NCBI GenBank assembly: GCA_934373295.1
Contig: CAKROK010000038.1
Span: 1-20,632 of the forward strand
Direction of reading: 5' to 3'
Length of the DNA: 20,632 bases
Source: an uncultured Christensenellaceae bacterium
Lineage (GTDB): Bacteria > Bacillota > Clostridia > Christensenellales > Christensenellaceae
Both the position numbers and the translations under genes were made by a program. This document shows positions 7,601 through 15,259 of this stretch, one piece after another. The notes under the pieces are model-generated. The model saw nothing but the letters and a program-made list of their open reading frames with translations. It searched no databases and was not told the DNA's origin. Each line of letters begins with the position of its first letter. Position 1 is the first letter of the stretch.

Positions 7601-7677
7601 CGCACTGTATCGGTTTTATAAAAATTGTCCGTCATAGCCCCTTTTTGGGGACTTTTGGTCATTTTTATAAAAATCTC

Positions 7678-7706
7678 TTGCATATCTTTATCCGTTAGTA
7701 TATAAT
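7678..7706 (+). promoter_or_regulatory. Promoter of tRNA-Leu
   Basis: TTGCAT (7678-7683) and TATAAT (7701-7706) are 17 bases apart and end 18 bases before the tRNA. Just upstream, near 7639-7655, CCCC-TTTTT-GGGG could form a small hairpin that I cannot tie to any transcript. Confidence 0.8.
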
Positions 7707-7724
7707 ATACAGGTAAATTAAATC

Positions 7725-7811
7725 GCCGGCGTGGCGGAATAGGCAGACGCAAGGGACTTAAAATCCCTCGGTAGCAATATCGTATCGGTTCAAGTCCGAT
7801 CGCCGGCACCA
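7725..7811 (+). tRNA. tRNA-Leu (anticodon UAA)
   Basis: The acceptor arms GCCGGCG and CGCCGGC pair perfectly, the T arm has GGTTCAAGTCC, and CCA is encoded (7809-7811) after discriminator A. The anticodon stem AGGGA/TCCCT encloses CTTAAAA, giving anticodon TAA at 7759-7761. The long variable arm (CTCGGTAGCAATATCGTA region) is typical of a class II leucine tRNA, total 87 bases. The antisense strand contains an open frame of 101 codons, a common artefact over tRNA-Leu. Confidence 0.97.
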
Positions 7812-7937
7812 AAAATCGGTAAATCTCGTCAGAGGTTTGCCGATTTTTACTTATTAACTTTTCACTTTTCACTCTTCACTAAATTTTTACCGCCGATTTT
7901 TGGAAAGTAATAAGTAATAGTGATGAGTGAAAAAGTG
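7809..7937 (+). repeat. tRNA-tail repeat, copy A
   Basis: The element begins at the CCA of tRNA-Leu with CCAAAAATCGG and continues as terminator hairpin, TTACTTATTAACTT, heptamers of the form TCACTTT/TCACTCT, and the reverse complement CCGATTTTTGG (7893-7903). It ends in AAAGTAATAAGTAATAGTGATGAGTG. Copies B (9314-9439) and C (17872-17999) share this order with only scattered differences. In this copy an extra TTTTACCG precedes the CCGATTTTTGG block. Confidence 0.88.
7811..7848 (+). terminator. Intrinsic terminator of tRNA-Leu
   Basis: A 17-bp stem (AAAAATCGGTAAATCTC against GAGGTTTGCCGATTTTT, two G-T pairs) closes a GTCA loop. It begins at the last base of the encoded CCA, so the tRNA 3' end and the terminator abut. 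Confidence 0.88.
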
Positions 7938-8216
7938 GAAACGACGAAGACTTATCTATACCCCACCTTAAAGAATCCAAAATCAAAGCCGCATAATAAA
8001 AGCATCCATCTTAAACCAAAAAACTCAAAATGCCTCAGATTTTTTGTTTACCTCCCCCACTCCTCCATATAAGCATTTTTTGATTTTAGTATATTTTTTA
8101 TAATGAGTGAATTCACGTCTACACCGTGCAAAATAGCCCCACGACGAAATACGCTTTCAGCGCGTTAATCTGCGGATTTCATTTCACCGCGCCGGGGCGG
8201 TTTCGCTCACATCCCC
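7938..8216 (+). other. Intergenic stretch without a gene
   Basis: No credible open frame or RNA gene is visible. It is AT-rich. ATAATAAAAGC and CATCTTAAACC at 7993-8017 recur after tRNA-Val at 9447-9471 with the same 3-base spacing, so part of it belongs to a longer shared tail. A TATAAT-like stretch near 8098 has no gene downstream within reach. Confidence 0.6.
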
Positions 8217-8245
8217 TTGCCCCTCTTCAAATTCTCTGATAATAT
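8217..8245 (+). promoter_or_regulatory. Probable promoter of the EamA-type transporter gene
   Basis: TTGCCC (8217-8222) and TAATAT (8240-8245) are 17 bases apart, about 35 bases before the start codon. Confidence 0.6.
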
Positions 8246-8280
8246 ATAAACGGTCATGAAAAATCGGGAGGTGCGCCGTA

Positions 8281-9171
8281 ATGAAGCATGATAAAAAGAC
8301 GATTTTCGCAAATATAGCCCTGTTTTTCGTCGCGCTCATATGGGGCGGCGGCTTCGTGGCGGGAAAAATGTCCATCACCGGGACGACCCCTTTCGCCGTT
8401 CTCGTATACCGCTTCGGCGCCGCGGCGCTGCTGACGTTCATCATTTTTTTCAAACGAATAATCCGCTGCGATTTTTCAACCATAAAAAAGGGCGTCTGCA
8501 TAGGCGCTTTACAGGCAGTCGCGCTCGGCGTGCAGCTATCCGGACTTCAATACACAACCAGCGCAAAACAGGCGTTTTTATGCACCGCTTACGTCGCGAT
8601 GGTCCCGTTTATTAGCTGGATTTTATTGAGAAAAAGAGTGACGGCGCGTGAGGTCGTCGCGGGATTCACCGCGCTTTTGGGCATCGCGCTCATAAGCCTC
8701 CAAGGATCGCTCAATATCGGCCTGGGCGACGGTCTCAGCCTGATTTTTGCGCTGTTATTCGGCATACAAATTGTGCTCATAGGGAAATTTATGGACGATA
8801 AAACGGACATTTTCGCATTTTCCTTCTTTCAATTTTTATCGGCATTTATACTCGCGCTATCAGTTTGCCTTATTCGCGGGGAGAGCCTCGTCATAGGCGG
8901 GACCGAGGCGCTTATCGGCGTCGGCTATCTCATTTTATTCAACACTGTTTTAGCATTTATCGCGCAAAATATCGCCCAGCGCTATACGACGGACACAATG
9001 GCGTCGCTGCTTTTGAGCCTTGAATCGCTCTTTGGCTTCGCGTTTTCGATTCTGTATTATCGCGAGACGCCCGATTTTAAATTTTTTGCGGGTGCATTTT
9101 TGTGCTTTATCGCGATTTTGATCAATTCGTATAAGAGAAAGAAAACGCCTGATTTATCGGATATAAATTGA
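8281..9171 (+). CDS. EamA-type drug/metabolite transporter (DMT superfamily)
   Basis: A 296-residue integral membrane protein with about ten hydrophobic helices in two halves of five, the EamA layout. Typical features are FVALIWGGGFVAGKMSI near residues 17-33, FAVLVYRFGAAALLTFI in helix 2, the GLQYTTSAKQAFLCTAYVAMVPFISWILLRKR segment ending the first half, and LLSLESLFGFAFSILYYRETP in the second half. Family members export amino acids, metabolites or drugs; the sequence does not reveal the substrate. The ATG at 8281 has GGGAGGTG 8 bases upstream. The gene sits alone between two tRNA genes. I see no terminator between its stop and the tRNA-Val promoter, so some read-through into the tRNA is possible. 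Confidence 0.92.
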   Translation: MKHDKKTIFANIALFFVALIWGGGFVAGKMSITGTTPFAVLVYRFGAAALLTFIIFFKRIIRCDFSTIKKGVCIGALQAVALGVQLSGLQYTTSAKQAFLCTAYVAMVPFISWILLRKRVTAREVVAGFTALLGIALISLQGSLNIGLGDGLSLIFALLFGIQIVLIGKFMDDKTDIFAFSFFQFLSAFILALSVCLIRGESLVIGGTEALIGVGYLILFNTVLAFIAQNIAQRYTTDTMASLLLSLESLFGFAFSILYYRETPDFKFFAGAFLCFIAILINSYKRKKTPDLSDIN

Positions 9172-9197
9172 TCGCGCTTTTCGTCATTTTTTCCTCC

Positions 9198-9226
9198 TTG
9201 ACAAATGTGCATAAAGGCGATAAAAT
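9198..9226 (+). promoter_or_regulatory. Promoter of tRNA-Val
   Basis: TTGACA (9198-9203) and TAAAAT (9221-9226) with a 17-base spacer, ending 14 bases before the tRNA. Confidence 0.87.
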
Positions 9227-9240
9227 ATTTTTACAGCTAT

Positions 9241-9316
9241 GGAGGCTTAGCTCAGCTGGGAGAGCGTTCGCTTCACACGCGAGAGGTCGCTGGTTCGAGC
9301 CCAGTAGTCTCCACCA
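9241..9316 (+). tRNA. tRNA-Val (anticodon CAC)
   Basis: A 76-base cloverleaf. Acceptor arm GGAGGCT/AGTCTCC has one G-T pair, the D arm contains GCTCAGCTGGGAGAGC, the anticodon loop TTCACAC gives CAC, the T arm contains GGTTCGAGCC, and CCA is encoded at 9314-9316. Confidence 0.97.
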
Positions 9317-9439
9317 AAAATCGGTAAATCTCGTCAGAGGTTTACCGATTTTTACTTATTCACTCTTCACTTTTCACTCTTCACTAAAAGACCCCGATTT
9401 TTGGAAAGTAATAAGTAATAGTGATGAGTGAAGAAGTGA
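9314..9439 (+). repeat. tRNA-tail repeat, copy B
   Basis: Begins at the CCA of tRNA-Val with CCAAAAATCGG, has the reverse complement CCGATTTTTGG at 9394-9404, and ends in GTGATGAGTGAAGAAGTGA. The heptamer stretch (CTCTTCAC, TTTTCACT, CTTCACT) can pair with the right end GTGATGAGTGAAGAAGTGA with few mismatches, giving a second, longer hairpin behind the terminator. Confidence 0.88.
9316..9353 (+). terminator. Intrinsic terminator of tRNA-Val
   Basis: 17-bp stem (AAAAATCGGTAAATCTC against GAGGTTTACCGATTTTT, one G-T pair), loop GTCA, ending in five T residues. It starts at the final A of the encoded CCA. Confidence 0.88.
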
Positions 9440-9673
9440 CTGTTGTATAATAAAAGCAGACATCTTAAACCGAGAAAGTTTTTTGCTAATAAAAAAATTT
9501 GCTCACGAAAATGCCGTATTAAATATCGCTCAAATTTTTATTCGATTTTTCTGATTTAAAAAATCCCCCAAAAAATCCAATCCCATTTATTTTCCCCGAT
9601 GTGTCGCGCAATGCCGCAAATATGTACAAATTGCAAACAAAGAAACCGGACAAAGAATTAAGGAGGAAAATCA
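9440..9673 (+). other. Intergenic stretch without a gene
   Basis: AT-rich. Bases 9447-9471 repeat the ATAATAAAAGC and CATCTTAAACC pair seen after tRNA-Leu. A 60-codon frame at 9601-9783 runs over the ribosome binding site and signal peptide of the next gene in another frame, and is not credible. No clear promoter for the next gene was found. Confidence 0.5.
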
Positions 9674-11124
9674 ATGAAATTATTAAGAAAGATATTTTTG
9701 CTCGTGCTGTCGACGGCGACGCTTTTTGTCTCTTTAGCCTGTCAGGCCACTCCCTAAAAGACCGCAGTGGTCAAAAAGGATAACTACGAAGAAAACGTCA
9801 AAAAAGCGACTGAATATACAATTTTAAGCGATTACGCAAAAACCCTCCCTGAAAATATAAGTGATTCGTTCGAAAATCAGGTAATTTCTATAAACGTGAA
9901 CGCAAAGATAACGCTGCCCGATGGAGAGGAAAAGCTACCTATTTATAAATATCAACCGCATATACTCACGCAGGACGAGGCAGATAAATGGATAAACTAC
10001 TTTGCAGAAGGGAAAAAATTTTACAAACCTTTGGTTTACACCAAAGAATCGTATGATGAGGAGATTATCAGAGCCAAACAAGGTTTATACATAGATGGTC
10101 AATACGTACAAACCGAAGATAATCAGGAATACATAAAAGAGCTTGAAAAATTAAGAGAAGAAGCACCTTCCGAAAAAGAAAGGAAATATATTGACACAAA
10201 ATTCGACTATGCCGGGACAAGTCAAACAGATATCTCGCGGGGAAAGGATGCTATAAACTTATGCGTTGAGAACGACGGAGAAGATTACACCATCCATGCA
10301 ACTACGCATGTTAAGGGAAATGCAGACAGCCTGGACACCCAATTCGAAATGTCGCACGGTGGGGAATATTTTTCATACAGCTATCTTTTACATGAATACA
10401 CTGACCCAAATACGGAGAGCGCATCTCTAAAAGAAGTCAATGAGATTAAAAACGCAGAGACAATATCCGATGAAAAGGGGCTGCCTGTTGCGCAAAAGCT
10501 GTTAGAGGATTTAGGCATTACCGGAATGATCTGCGTCAGGACGCAAAACGCACTGTTATCCTCTTTTAATAACCAATTCGGAATGACCTCAAATCGTCCT
10601 GATGAATATTGCCGTGAGTTCACATTTATGAGAAATATTAATGGTGTGAGCCTTGATGCGGCGCTTATAGATGAATTAGTAAATTACAGCGAAAGCATTT
10701 CTCCCGACGACACGGATTATGCGCCGCCGATGTATGCCGAATATATTCAGGTGGGTATTAATAACGACGGAGAAGTCGAATACTTTAACTATAATAATAT
10801 GATGGACGAGGACGAAATGCTATCCGAAGGCGCGCTATTAAAGGAATTTGACTCTATAGTCTCAAACGGAATCGACCAGATAAAGTATAAATATTCGTTT
10901 AACGACGTTGAATCGGGAAAGGCTTTTGTGAACATCGATACTATCGAGCTTGAGATGAAATACGTCCGCGCGAAGGACGACCTCGAGGCGGCGCTGCTCG
11001 TGCCTGTTTGGAAGTTCGGCGGGACGATCTCCTATGAAATAAACGGCACGCGCACGGAGGATTATTCCATAAGCGTGTTCTTGTGTTCTTGGACGCCGTG
11101 GACGGGAGCACGAGGCAAGAATGA
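9674..11124 (+). pseudogene. Inactivated lipoprotein gene (resembles DUF6034 family): nonsense codon plus 8-bp duplication
   Basis: An ATG at 9674, 6 bases after AAGGAGGAAAA, encodes a classic lipoprotein signal peptide (MKLLRKIFLLVLSTATLF, then the lipobox SLACQ). After only 27 residues it meets TAA at 9755-9757. The same frame then stays open for about 440 codons of plausible mature protein (VVKKDNYEENVKKATEY onward). Near the other end GTGTTCTT is duplicated in tandem (11075-11082 and 11083-11090), shifting the frame. Removing one copy gives SVFLDAVDGSTRQE and a stop at 11122-11124, overlapping the next start. From memory the layout (CQxTPEK opening, DAVDGS ending) resembles DUF6034 lipoproteins, and a single G-to-T change (GAA to TAA) would explain the nonsense codon. 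Function of the intact family is unknown to me. Translation from an internal GTG at 9767 without export is possible but has no visible ribosome binding site. Confidence 0.85.
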
Positions 11125-11796
11125 TGAAGCTGCTGAAGACGATAAAAAAACCCGGAGTTATAATACCGGTCGTGCTGTTTCTTTACCTGTTTTCGGCGTA
11201 TAACAGCGCGATGTTCCTGCGCGACAGCTTTACGGCGGGTACGGTGACGTTCATCGACCTGCTGTTAAGCCAGCTAAACGACATAAACAGCATATGCTTT
11301 GCCGTGATGCTCCCCTTTTTGCTGCTCATACTTTCGGATGAGACGAGCGGCGAGCGCGTGCTGACGAGCATAAAGCGGGGCGCGCTCATTTCGGCTATCG
11401 CGCTCATGCTGCTCATCATCGGCAATCTCATTTCCTATATAATAGTATTTTCGGGAAAAATGAGCTTTGCCGCGAAAAGCGATTTAAACGGAAGCTCCGC
11501 CGCGCTGACTTTGGCGATGAGCATAGTGCTGCTGACGGTGCGGTTTGTGTTTACCTCGGGAATATGCTATTGCATAAAGGGCAGGGGCAAGAGCACGTTT
11601 GTCGTTATAATGCTGCTGCAATATGCGGACTGGTATTTTTTAAACGTGGGTATCGGCAATGCGAATATTCCGATATGCATGGGGACGTTCTCCCTCGCGA
11701 GCCTTAAAAACATGGCCTTTGCGCAGGGCGAGATGGGGCGTGCTTGCGGCGCTGTTCATTTGCGCCGCGGTGGGGGTGGGGTCAATATTCGTATGA
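11121..11796 (+). pseudogene. Six-helix membrane protein, possibly ABC-2-type permease, frameshifted at its C-terminus
   Basis: The start (ATGATG, 11121 or 11124) overlaps the ancestral stop of the preceding gene and has GAGG upstream, indicating a coupled operon. Five hydrophobic segments are readable (from KKPGVIIPVVLFLYLFSAYNS to FVVIMLLQYADWYFLNVGIG). After FAQGEMG the current frame turns into a hydrophilic tail ending at 11819. Dropping one G from the run at 11735-11738 restores a sixth helix, VLAALFICAAVGVGSIFV, with a stop at 11794-11796. I therefore infer a one-base insertion. Size and helix pattern suggest an ABC-2-type permease subunit, but no ATPase gene is present. Its end overlaps the convergent luxC end by about 15 bases. 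The lost helix would probably impair function. It may also be a sequencing error in a homopolymer. Confidence 0.65.
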
Positions 11797-13056
11797 CACG
11801 ATCTTCATATACCGCCTGAGCGAAAGCTCTCCGTCATGCGGCGCGCCGCAATACGTCGTTGACATGTTTTCCCCGCTCGTTATGCGGACGACCCCCGCGC
11901 GGCAAAGCAGGTCTTGCAGCCGTGCGCGTTCCTCAGGCGCACATATGAGCGCGGCCGTCTGGAGATGGTTTTTATAGGGCATCAGCTCGCGCAAAAGCAT
12001 CCCCGACGCAAGCGGACGCACCCAGCAGTTTCTGAACATATAGGACGTCATAAGCCTGTGGTCGTTATACGCGATGACGCTGCTGTTATCGTTTATAAAT
12101 ATGCATTTTCGACCGCTTTTTTCCTCGAGCTGTTCTGTGTATATCTCCAACGTCTTTTGCGCAATAATCTCTTTTTGAAAATCATACGGCATTGAAACGC
12201 ATGTCTTTTCAAGTATTTTTGAAAATTTCTCCGAAAAGCGCACGACGCTTTCAAAGTCGTCCGTATCCACGAATATCCCTTGGCAGGAATTGCAAAAGAG
12301 CTGGTTTGTATCGCATATATTATAGGCGATACCCGCTAATTCATCGTCATTCGCGCTTTCGCTCACGTAAGCAAAGCTGATCTTGTGTCCCCATTCGATT
12401 ATGCGCGTGTTTGGCTGCGCAAGCTTCCTCACCGCGCTCACCGCCTCATCTGCGCCCCACACGACCACGGCGTCCGCCGCATCCGCCAGCTTCTTCATCG
12501 CGTCGATGTCCTTTGAAGAATATCCGAATACATAGATATACTCCGAAAGCATGGGCTGTATTTTTATAAGTTCTCCGAGGATTTTTATAGATAACATATC
12601 GCCGGAAGGCAGCTTTAAAATATTAACGTTTCCCGTGATAAGCCCCTCTATCACGCTGAAAACGGGCAGCGCATCGACATTGCCCGCCGCGATATGCAAA
12701 AGCACGCCGAGCGGCCGCCACTCCTGCCGAACAACTGAGCCGCCGCCATACGGGACGTAATCGCAAAGCGGCTCGCCGAACTCGCGTTTAATGCGCTCTT
12801 TGAGGTATTTTTCGGACATCATGAGCCGAACCTGTTCAAGCTCGCGCTTCGCCTTATATTCGCTCATCCCCAGCGATCTTAAAGGCGAGATATGCTCGCT
12901 TTCGTCAAGGCGGGCGGATAACTCGGCACACGCGTCGATCACGATATCCGCCGACAGCGAATAGTTTTCATATGTCGCCGCTATCCTTTCGCGCAGCGTC
13001 TCCAAAACGGCCGCGCTCTCTCTTTCGTCTACGATCTTTCCGCCTATAAGGTTCAT
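11782..13056 (-). CDS. luxC: Acyl-CoA/acyl-protein reductase, LuxC family
   Basis: A 424-residue NADPH-dependent reductase of the LuxC family, which reduces an activated fatty acyl group to the aldehyde through a cysteine thioester. The nucleotide-binding region HIAAGNVDALPVFSVIEGLI (residues 121-140) followed by NILKLPSGD is characteristic. The catalytic cysteine is probably C255 in QLFCNSCQG, aligning with ACSSPQ of luminous bacteria; C258 is a second candidate. The ATG at 13056 overlaps the luxE stop by four bases (ATGA) and has GGAGGTG inside the end of luxE, so translation is coupled. LuxD and luciferase (LuxAB) genes are absent from the window, so bioluminescence is not implied. Likely roles are fatty aldehyde formation for lipids or a metabolite; this is inference. 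Confidence 0.9.
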   Translation of the reverse strand: MNLIGGKIVDERESAAVLETLRERIAATYENYSLSADIVIDACAELSARLDESEHISPLRSLGMSEYKAKRELEQVRLMMSEKYLKERIKREFGEPLCDYVPYGGGSVVRQEWRPLGVLLHIAAGNVDALPVFSVIEGLITGNVNILKLPSGDMLSIKILGELIKIQPMLSEYIYVFGYSSKDIDAMKKLADAADAVVVWGADEAVSAVRKLAQPNTRIIEWGHKISFAYVSESANDDELAGIAYNICDTNQLFCNSCQGIFVDTDDFESVVRFSEKFSKILEKTCVSMPYDFQKEIIAQKTLEIYTEQLEEKSGRKCIFINDNSSVIAYNDHRLMTSYMFRNCWVRPLASGMLLRELMPYKNHLQTAALICAPEERARLQDLLCRAGVVRITSGENMSTTYCGAPHDGELSLRRYMKIVSYEY

Positions 13057-14174
13057 TTTACACCTCCGTTAAACAGCTCCGATGCCTGCGCCGCGCATGT
13101 CTTTATCTGCGATACCCCCGCCCTGCCTTTGAGTTCAAAATAAGGCGTACATATGCCGCAGCCGCATTCATGCGCAGTGTGCATTACCGCTAAATCGTCC
13201 GTTAAAACGCTCGTCAGGGGCATACTGTCCACGAGCGGAGTGATGAAATTTACAAGTCCCTCCTCACCGTTTGCGACAGGCTCGAGCGTCCGAACGTCGC
13301 GTATAATGACCCTGCTGTATATGGGAACGTGAAAATGTCCGTTTTTGCACTTCACATAGGGCAATGGGTGTTCAACGGCGCTGAAAAATTCAAGGCAGTT
13401 TTCCCGCCGAATGCCCAGCGTTTTTTCTATCAGACTGTAAAAATCCTCCCTGTCTATCTCCTCATTCGAAAACTCCTTCCATCCTCCACCCAGTAGTATT
13501 TTCGAATGTTTATTCAGTTTTAATGATATTCCGTTTTCCTCCAGCGTTTTCGCCAAAAAATACATATATGCAGGGAAGCCCACAAACCGAACGGGAAAAC
13601 AGCTCTTTGAATACCTCAAAAGCGCGGTTTTTATGCCGTCAATGTTTATGTCATATCCCTTGCCGTTGTATTTTAACGCATATTGCCTATGCAGCGCGGG
13701 CGCAAATTTGGTCGTGCCGTATGCCGTCTTTACCGCGCCCATATGTGTATTTTTATTCGGTTCATACCCCAGCATTATGTAATTTGTGGGGATGAGGGAT
13801 ATCACCCTGTGATATGAAAAAAAGCGCAGCATCATGCCTATGCCGCAGGCGAGCGTTCCCTTATCGAACCCGACAATGCTGAAGCTGCCCTTTGTTCCGG
13901 AAGAGGTCGCCTTTACGGCGAGCTTATCCTCCGGCATGGAGAACAGGCGATTTCTCTTTAAATACAGCGTGGGTATCATGGGGATCTTGCAGAGGTCTTC
14001 CTCAAAACGCAGGTCATCCACGCGAAAACCGCGGTTTTTCATCATCTCCGCATACTTAGGGCAGCCGTTAAGGTGTATTTTCAAATTCTCCTTTACGGCA
14101 TCTAAAAAGTATTTTTTAGAAAAATCGAGGTCATATGGATTTCTGTGCAAAAAAATTTTTGTCTTAATGCTCAC
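13053..14174 (-). CDS. luxE: Acyl-protein synthetase, LuxE family
   Basis: A 373-residue enzyme that activates a fatty acid with ATP and passes the acyl group to LuxC. TSSGTKGS (residues 90-97) matches the glycine-rich nucleotide loop of adenylate-forming enzymes. EFFSAVEHPLPYVKC and GEEGLVNFITPLVDSMPLTSVLTDDLA follow the family pattern. C360, 14 residues from the C-terminus, matches the conserved C-terminal acylation cysteine of LuxE. The cluster CGCGIC before PYFELKGR is typical of related ligases. The start is GTG at 14174, 6 bases after GGAG. It is the first gene of the luxE-luxC pair, behind an extended -10 promoter. The source of the fatty acid is not visible; a thioesterase or LuxD is not adjacent. 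Confidence 0.9.
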   Translation of the reverse strand: MSIKTKIFLHRNPYDLDFSKKYFLDAVKENLKIHLNGCPKYAEMMKNRGFRVDDLRFEEDLCKIPMIPTLYLKRNRLFSMPEDKLAVKATSSGTKGSFSIVGFDKGTLACGIGMMLRFFSYHRVISLIPTNYIMLGYEPNKNTHMGAVKTAYGTTKFAPALHRQYALKYNGKGYDINIDGIKTALLRYSKSCFPVRFVGFPAYMYFLAKTLEENGISLKLNKHSKILLGGGWKEFSNEEIDREDFYSLIEKTLGIRRENCLEFFSAVEHPLPYVKCKNGHFHVPIYSRVIIRDVRTLEPVANGEEGLVNFITPLVDSMPLTSVLTDDLAVMHTAHECGCGICTPYFELKGRAGVSQIKTCAAQASELFNGGVK

Positions 14175-14240
14175 TTTTTGCTCCTATTCTTCGCAGACAT
14201 ACCCGCGATTTACAAGGGAAAACAGCGTCTATATAACTAA

Positions 14241-14260
14241 ATTATACCACACTTATGTGG
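14241..14260 (-). promoter_or_regulatory. Extended -10 promoter of luxE-luxC overlapped by a dyad
   Basis: On the minus strand TGG-TATAAT (14249-14241) is an extended -10 element without a good -35. The dyad CCACA-TAAG-TGTGG (14260-14247) ends directly against the -10, a plausible operator position. The regulator is unknown. Confidence 0.6.
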
Positions 14261-14270
14261 CAAATGATGT

Positions 14271-14299
14271 AAAAAATGCACCGAAAAACCTCGGTGCAT
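14271..14299 (-). terminator. Intrinsic terminator of the hydrolase-dnaD-dnaI operon
   Basis: On the minus strand ATGCACCGA (14299-14291) pairs with TCGGTGCAT (14284-14276) around a 6-base loop and is followed by a run of T (14276-14271). It starts 8 bases after the last stop codon. Confidence 0.9.
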
Positions 14300-14306
14300 C
14301 GATTCG

Positions 14307-15248
14307 TCATCTCATCCTCAAATCATCCCCCGTAAACGCGATAAAGTCGGAGGTCTTATCCGCAAGCAGGCGGGACATCACCTTTTCGCCGTATCGCTCT
14401 TTAAGCTCGAGCTTGGTCAGGTTGGTGGATATCATTGTCTTTAGTCCGTATGCCGTCCTGCTCTCTATCATGTCAAACAGGTATTCGCGCGTGACGTTCT
14501 GCGTTATCGGCTCTGAGCCCAAATCGTCTATGAAGAGAAATTCCGCCTGCGTTATCGCGGAAAGGCTGCTCATCTCGCCTATGCGGTGCAGCTTGAAGCA
14601 CTCGAACATGTTGAACGCGCCCGTGAACATCACGTCCCCGCCCGCCGCATATATCGCCTTGGCTATGCAGTGCATTAGATAGCTCTTTCCCAATCCCGCC
14701 TTGCCGGATAATAGTGTGAACAGCTTTCCGCCGTTTTGTGCATAGCTCTTGCCGAACGCGAGCAGCTTAGCCGCGCGCCTTTTTTGCTCATCGTCCTTGA
14801 ATAACGACAGGTCGTATTCGTCAAAGCTGCCCTCCAACAGCGGAATGTCATAGCCGCCGTACACCTCGACCCTCATGCGCCTTATTATGCACGGGCATAG
14901 CCTTTTAGCGTTGTTTACGGTGATGTATCCCGTGTCCGCGCACATTTCGCACGTCCTCTGCGGCTGCATCAGTCCTCTGTCTATGCCGTTTTTCGCGCAG
15001 TATTCGTCCATGCTTTCGCTTATGCGCGCGGCGTCGGATTTTGCCCGAGCTAACAGCTCATCTCTGTTCTGCGGATCTCTCATCGCCTGCTTTAGCGCAT
15101 CGAGATAAAGCTCGTCATGCTCGGACTTCATCTCCTTTAACGCGGGGTGCGCCTGCGTTATGCGGGCGGTATACGCCGCGGCGAGGCTGTCCGCGCGGTT
15201 GCGGCGCGTGTCATATTCATATAGCAGGTCTGTAAGCGTCTTTCTCAT
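14307..15248 (-). CDS. DnaI/DnaC-like helicase-loader ATPase
   Basis: A 313-residue AAA+ protein of the replicative helicase-loader type. The N-terminal part ends in a zinc-binding cluster (C100, C103, C118, C120), as in Bacillus DnaI. The ATPase core has Walker A GKAGLGKS (182-189), Walker B FLFIDD (237-242), sensor I ISTN (273-276) and a likely arginine finger R293 in SRLL. It should load the DnaB/DnaC-type hexameric helicase at the origin or during restart. IstB transposition helpers share the ATPase core, but no transposase is present and the zinc cluster argues for a loader. AAGGA overlapping the preceding stop codon serves as ribosome binding site, 11 bases separate the two genes, and coupling with the DnaD-like gene is expected. 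It is the last gene of the operon. Confidence 0.9.
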   Translation of the reverse strand: MRKTLTDLLYEYDTRRNRADSLAAAYTARITQAHPALKEMKSEHDELYLDALKQAMRDPQNRDELLARAKSDAARISESMDEYCAKNGIDRGLMQPQRTCEMCADTGYITVNNAKRLCPCIIRRMRVEVYGGYDIPLLEGSFDEYDLSLFKDDEQKRRAAKLLAFGKSYAQNGGKLFTLLSGKAGLGKSYLMHCIAKAIYAAGGDVMFTGAFNMFECFKLHRIGEMSSLSAITQAEFLFIDDLGSEPITQNVTREYLFDMIESRTAYGLKTMISTNLTKLELKERYGEKVMSRLLADKTSDFIAFTGDDLRMR

Positions 15249-15259
15249 CGTCTGTTTCC

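Noticed and set aside
7567..7872. A minus-strand 101-codon frame over tRNA-Leu
   Set aside because: Its translation is the familiar antisense artefact over leucine tRNA genes.
7861..7937. CRISPR-like repeats in the heptamer-rich tails
   Set aside because: The units are 7 bases and contiguous, without spacers, and no cas gene is present.
9755..9757. Programmed stop read-through or recoding at the TAA after the lipobox
   Set aside because: TAA is used as a normal stop by other genes here, no stimulatory structure is visible, and a second independent frameshift near the gene end points to decay.
13834..14682. A 282-codon plus-strand frame across luxE and the dnaI end
   Set aside because: It spans two opposite-strand genes, their intergenic terminator and a promoter; the translation has no domain character.
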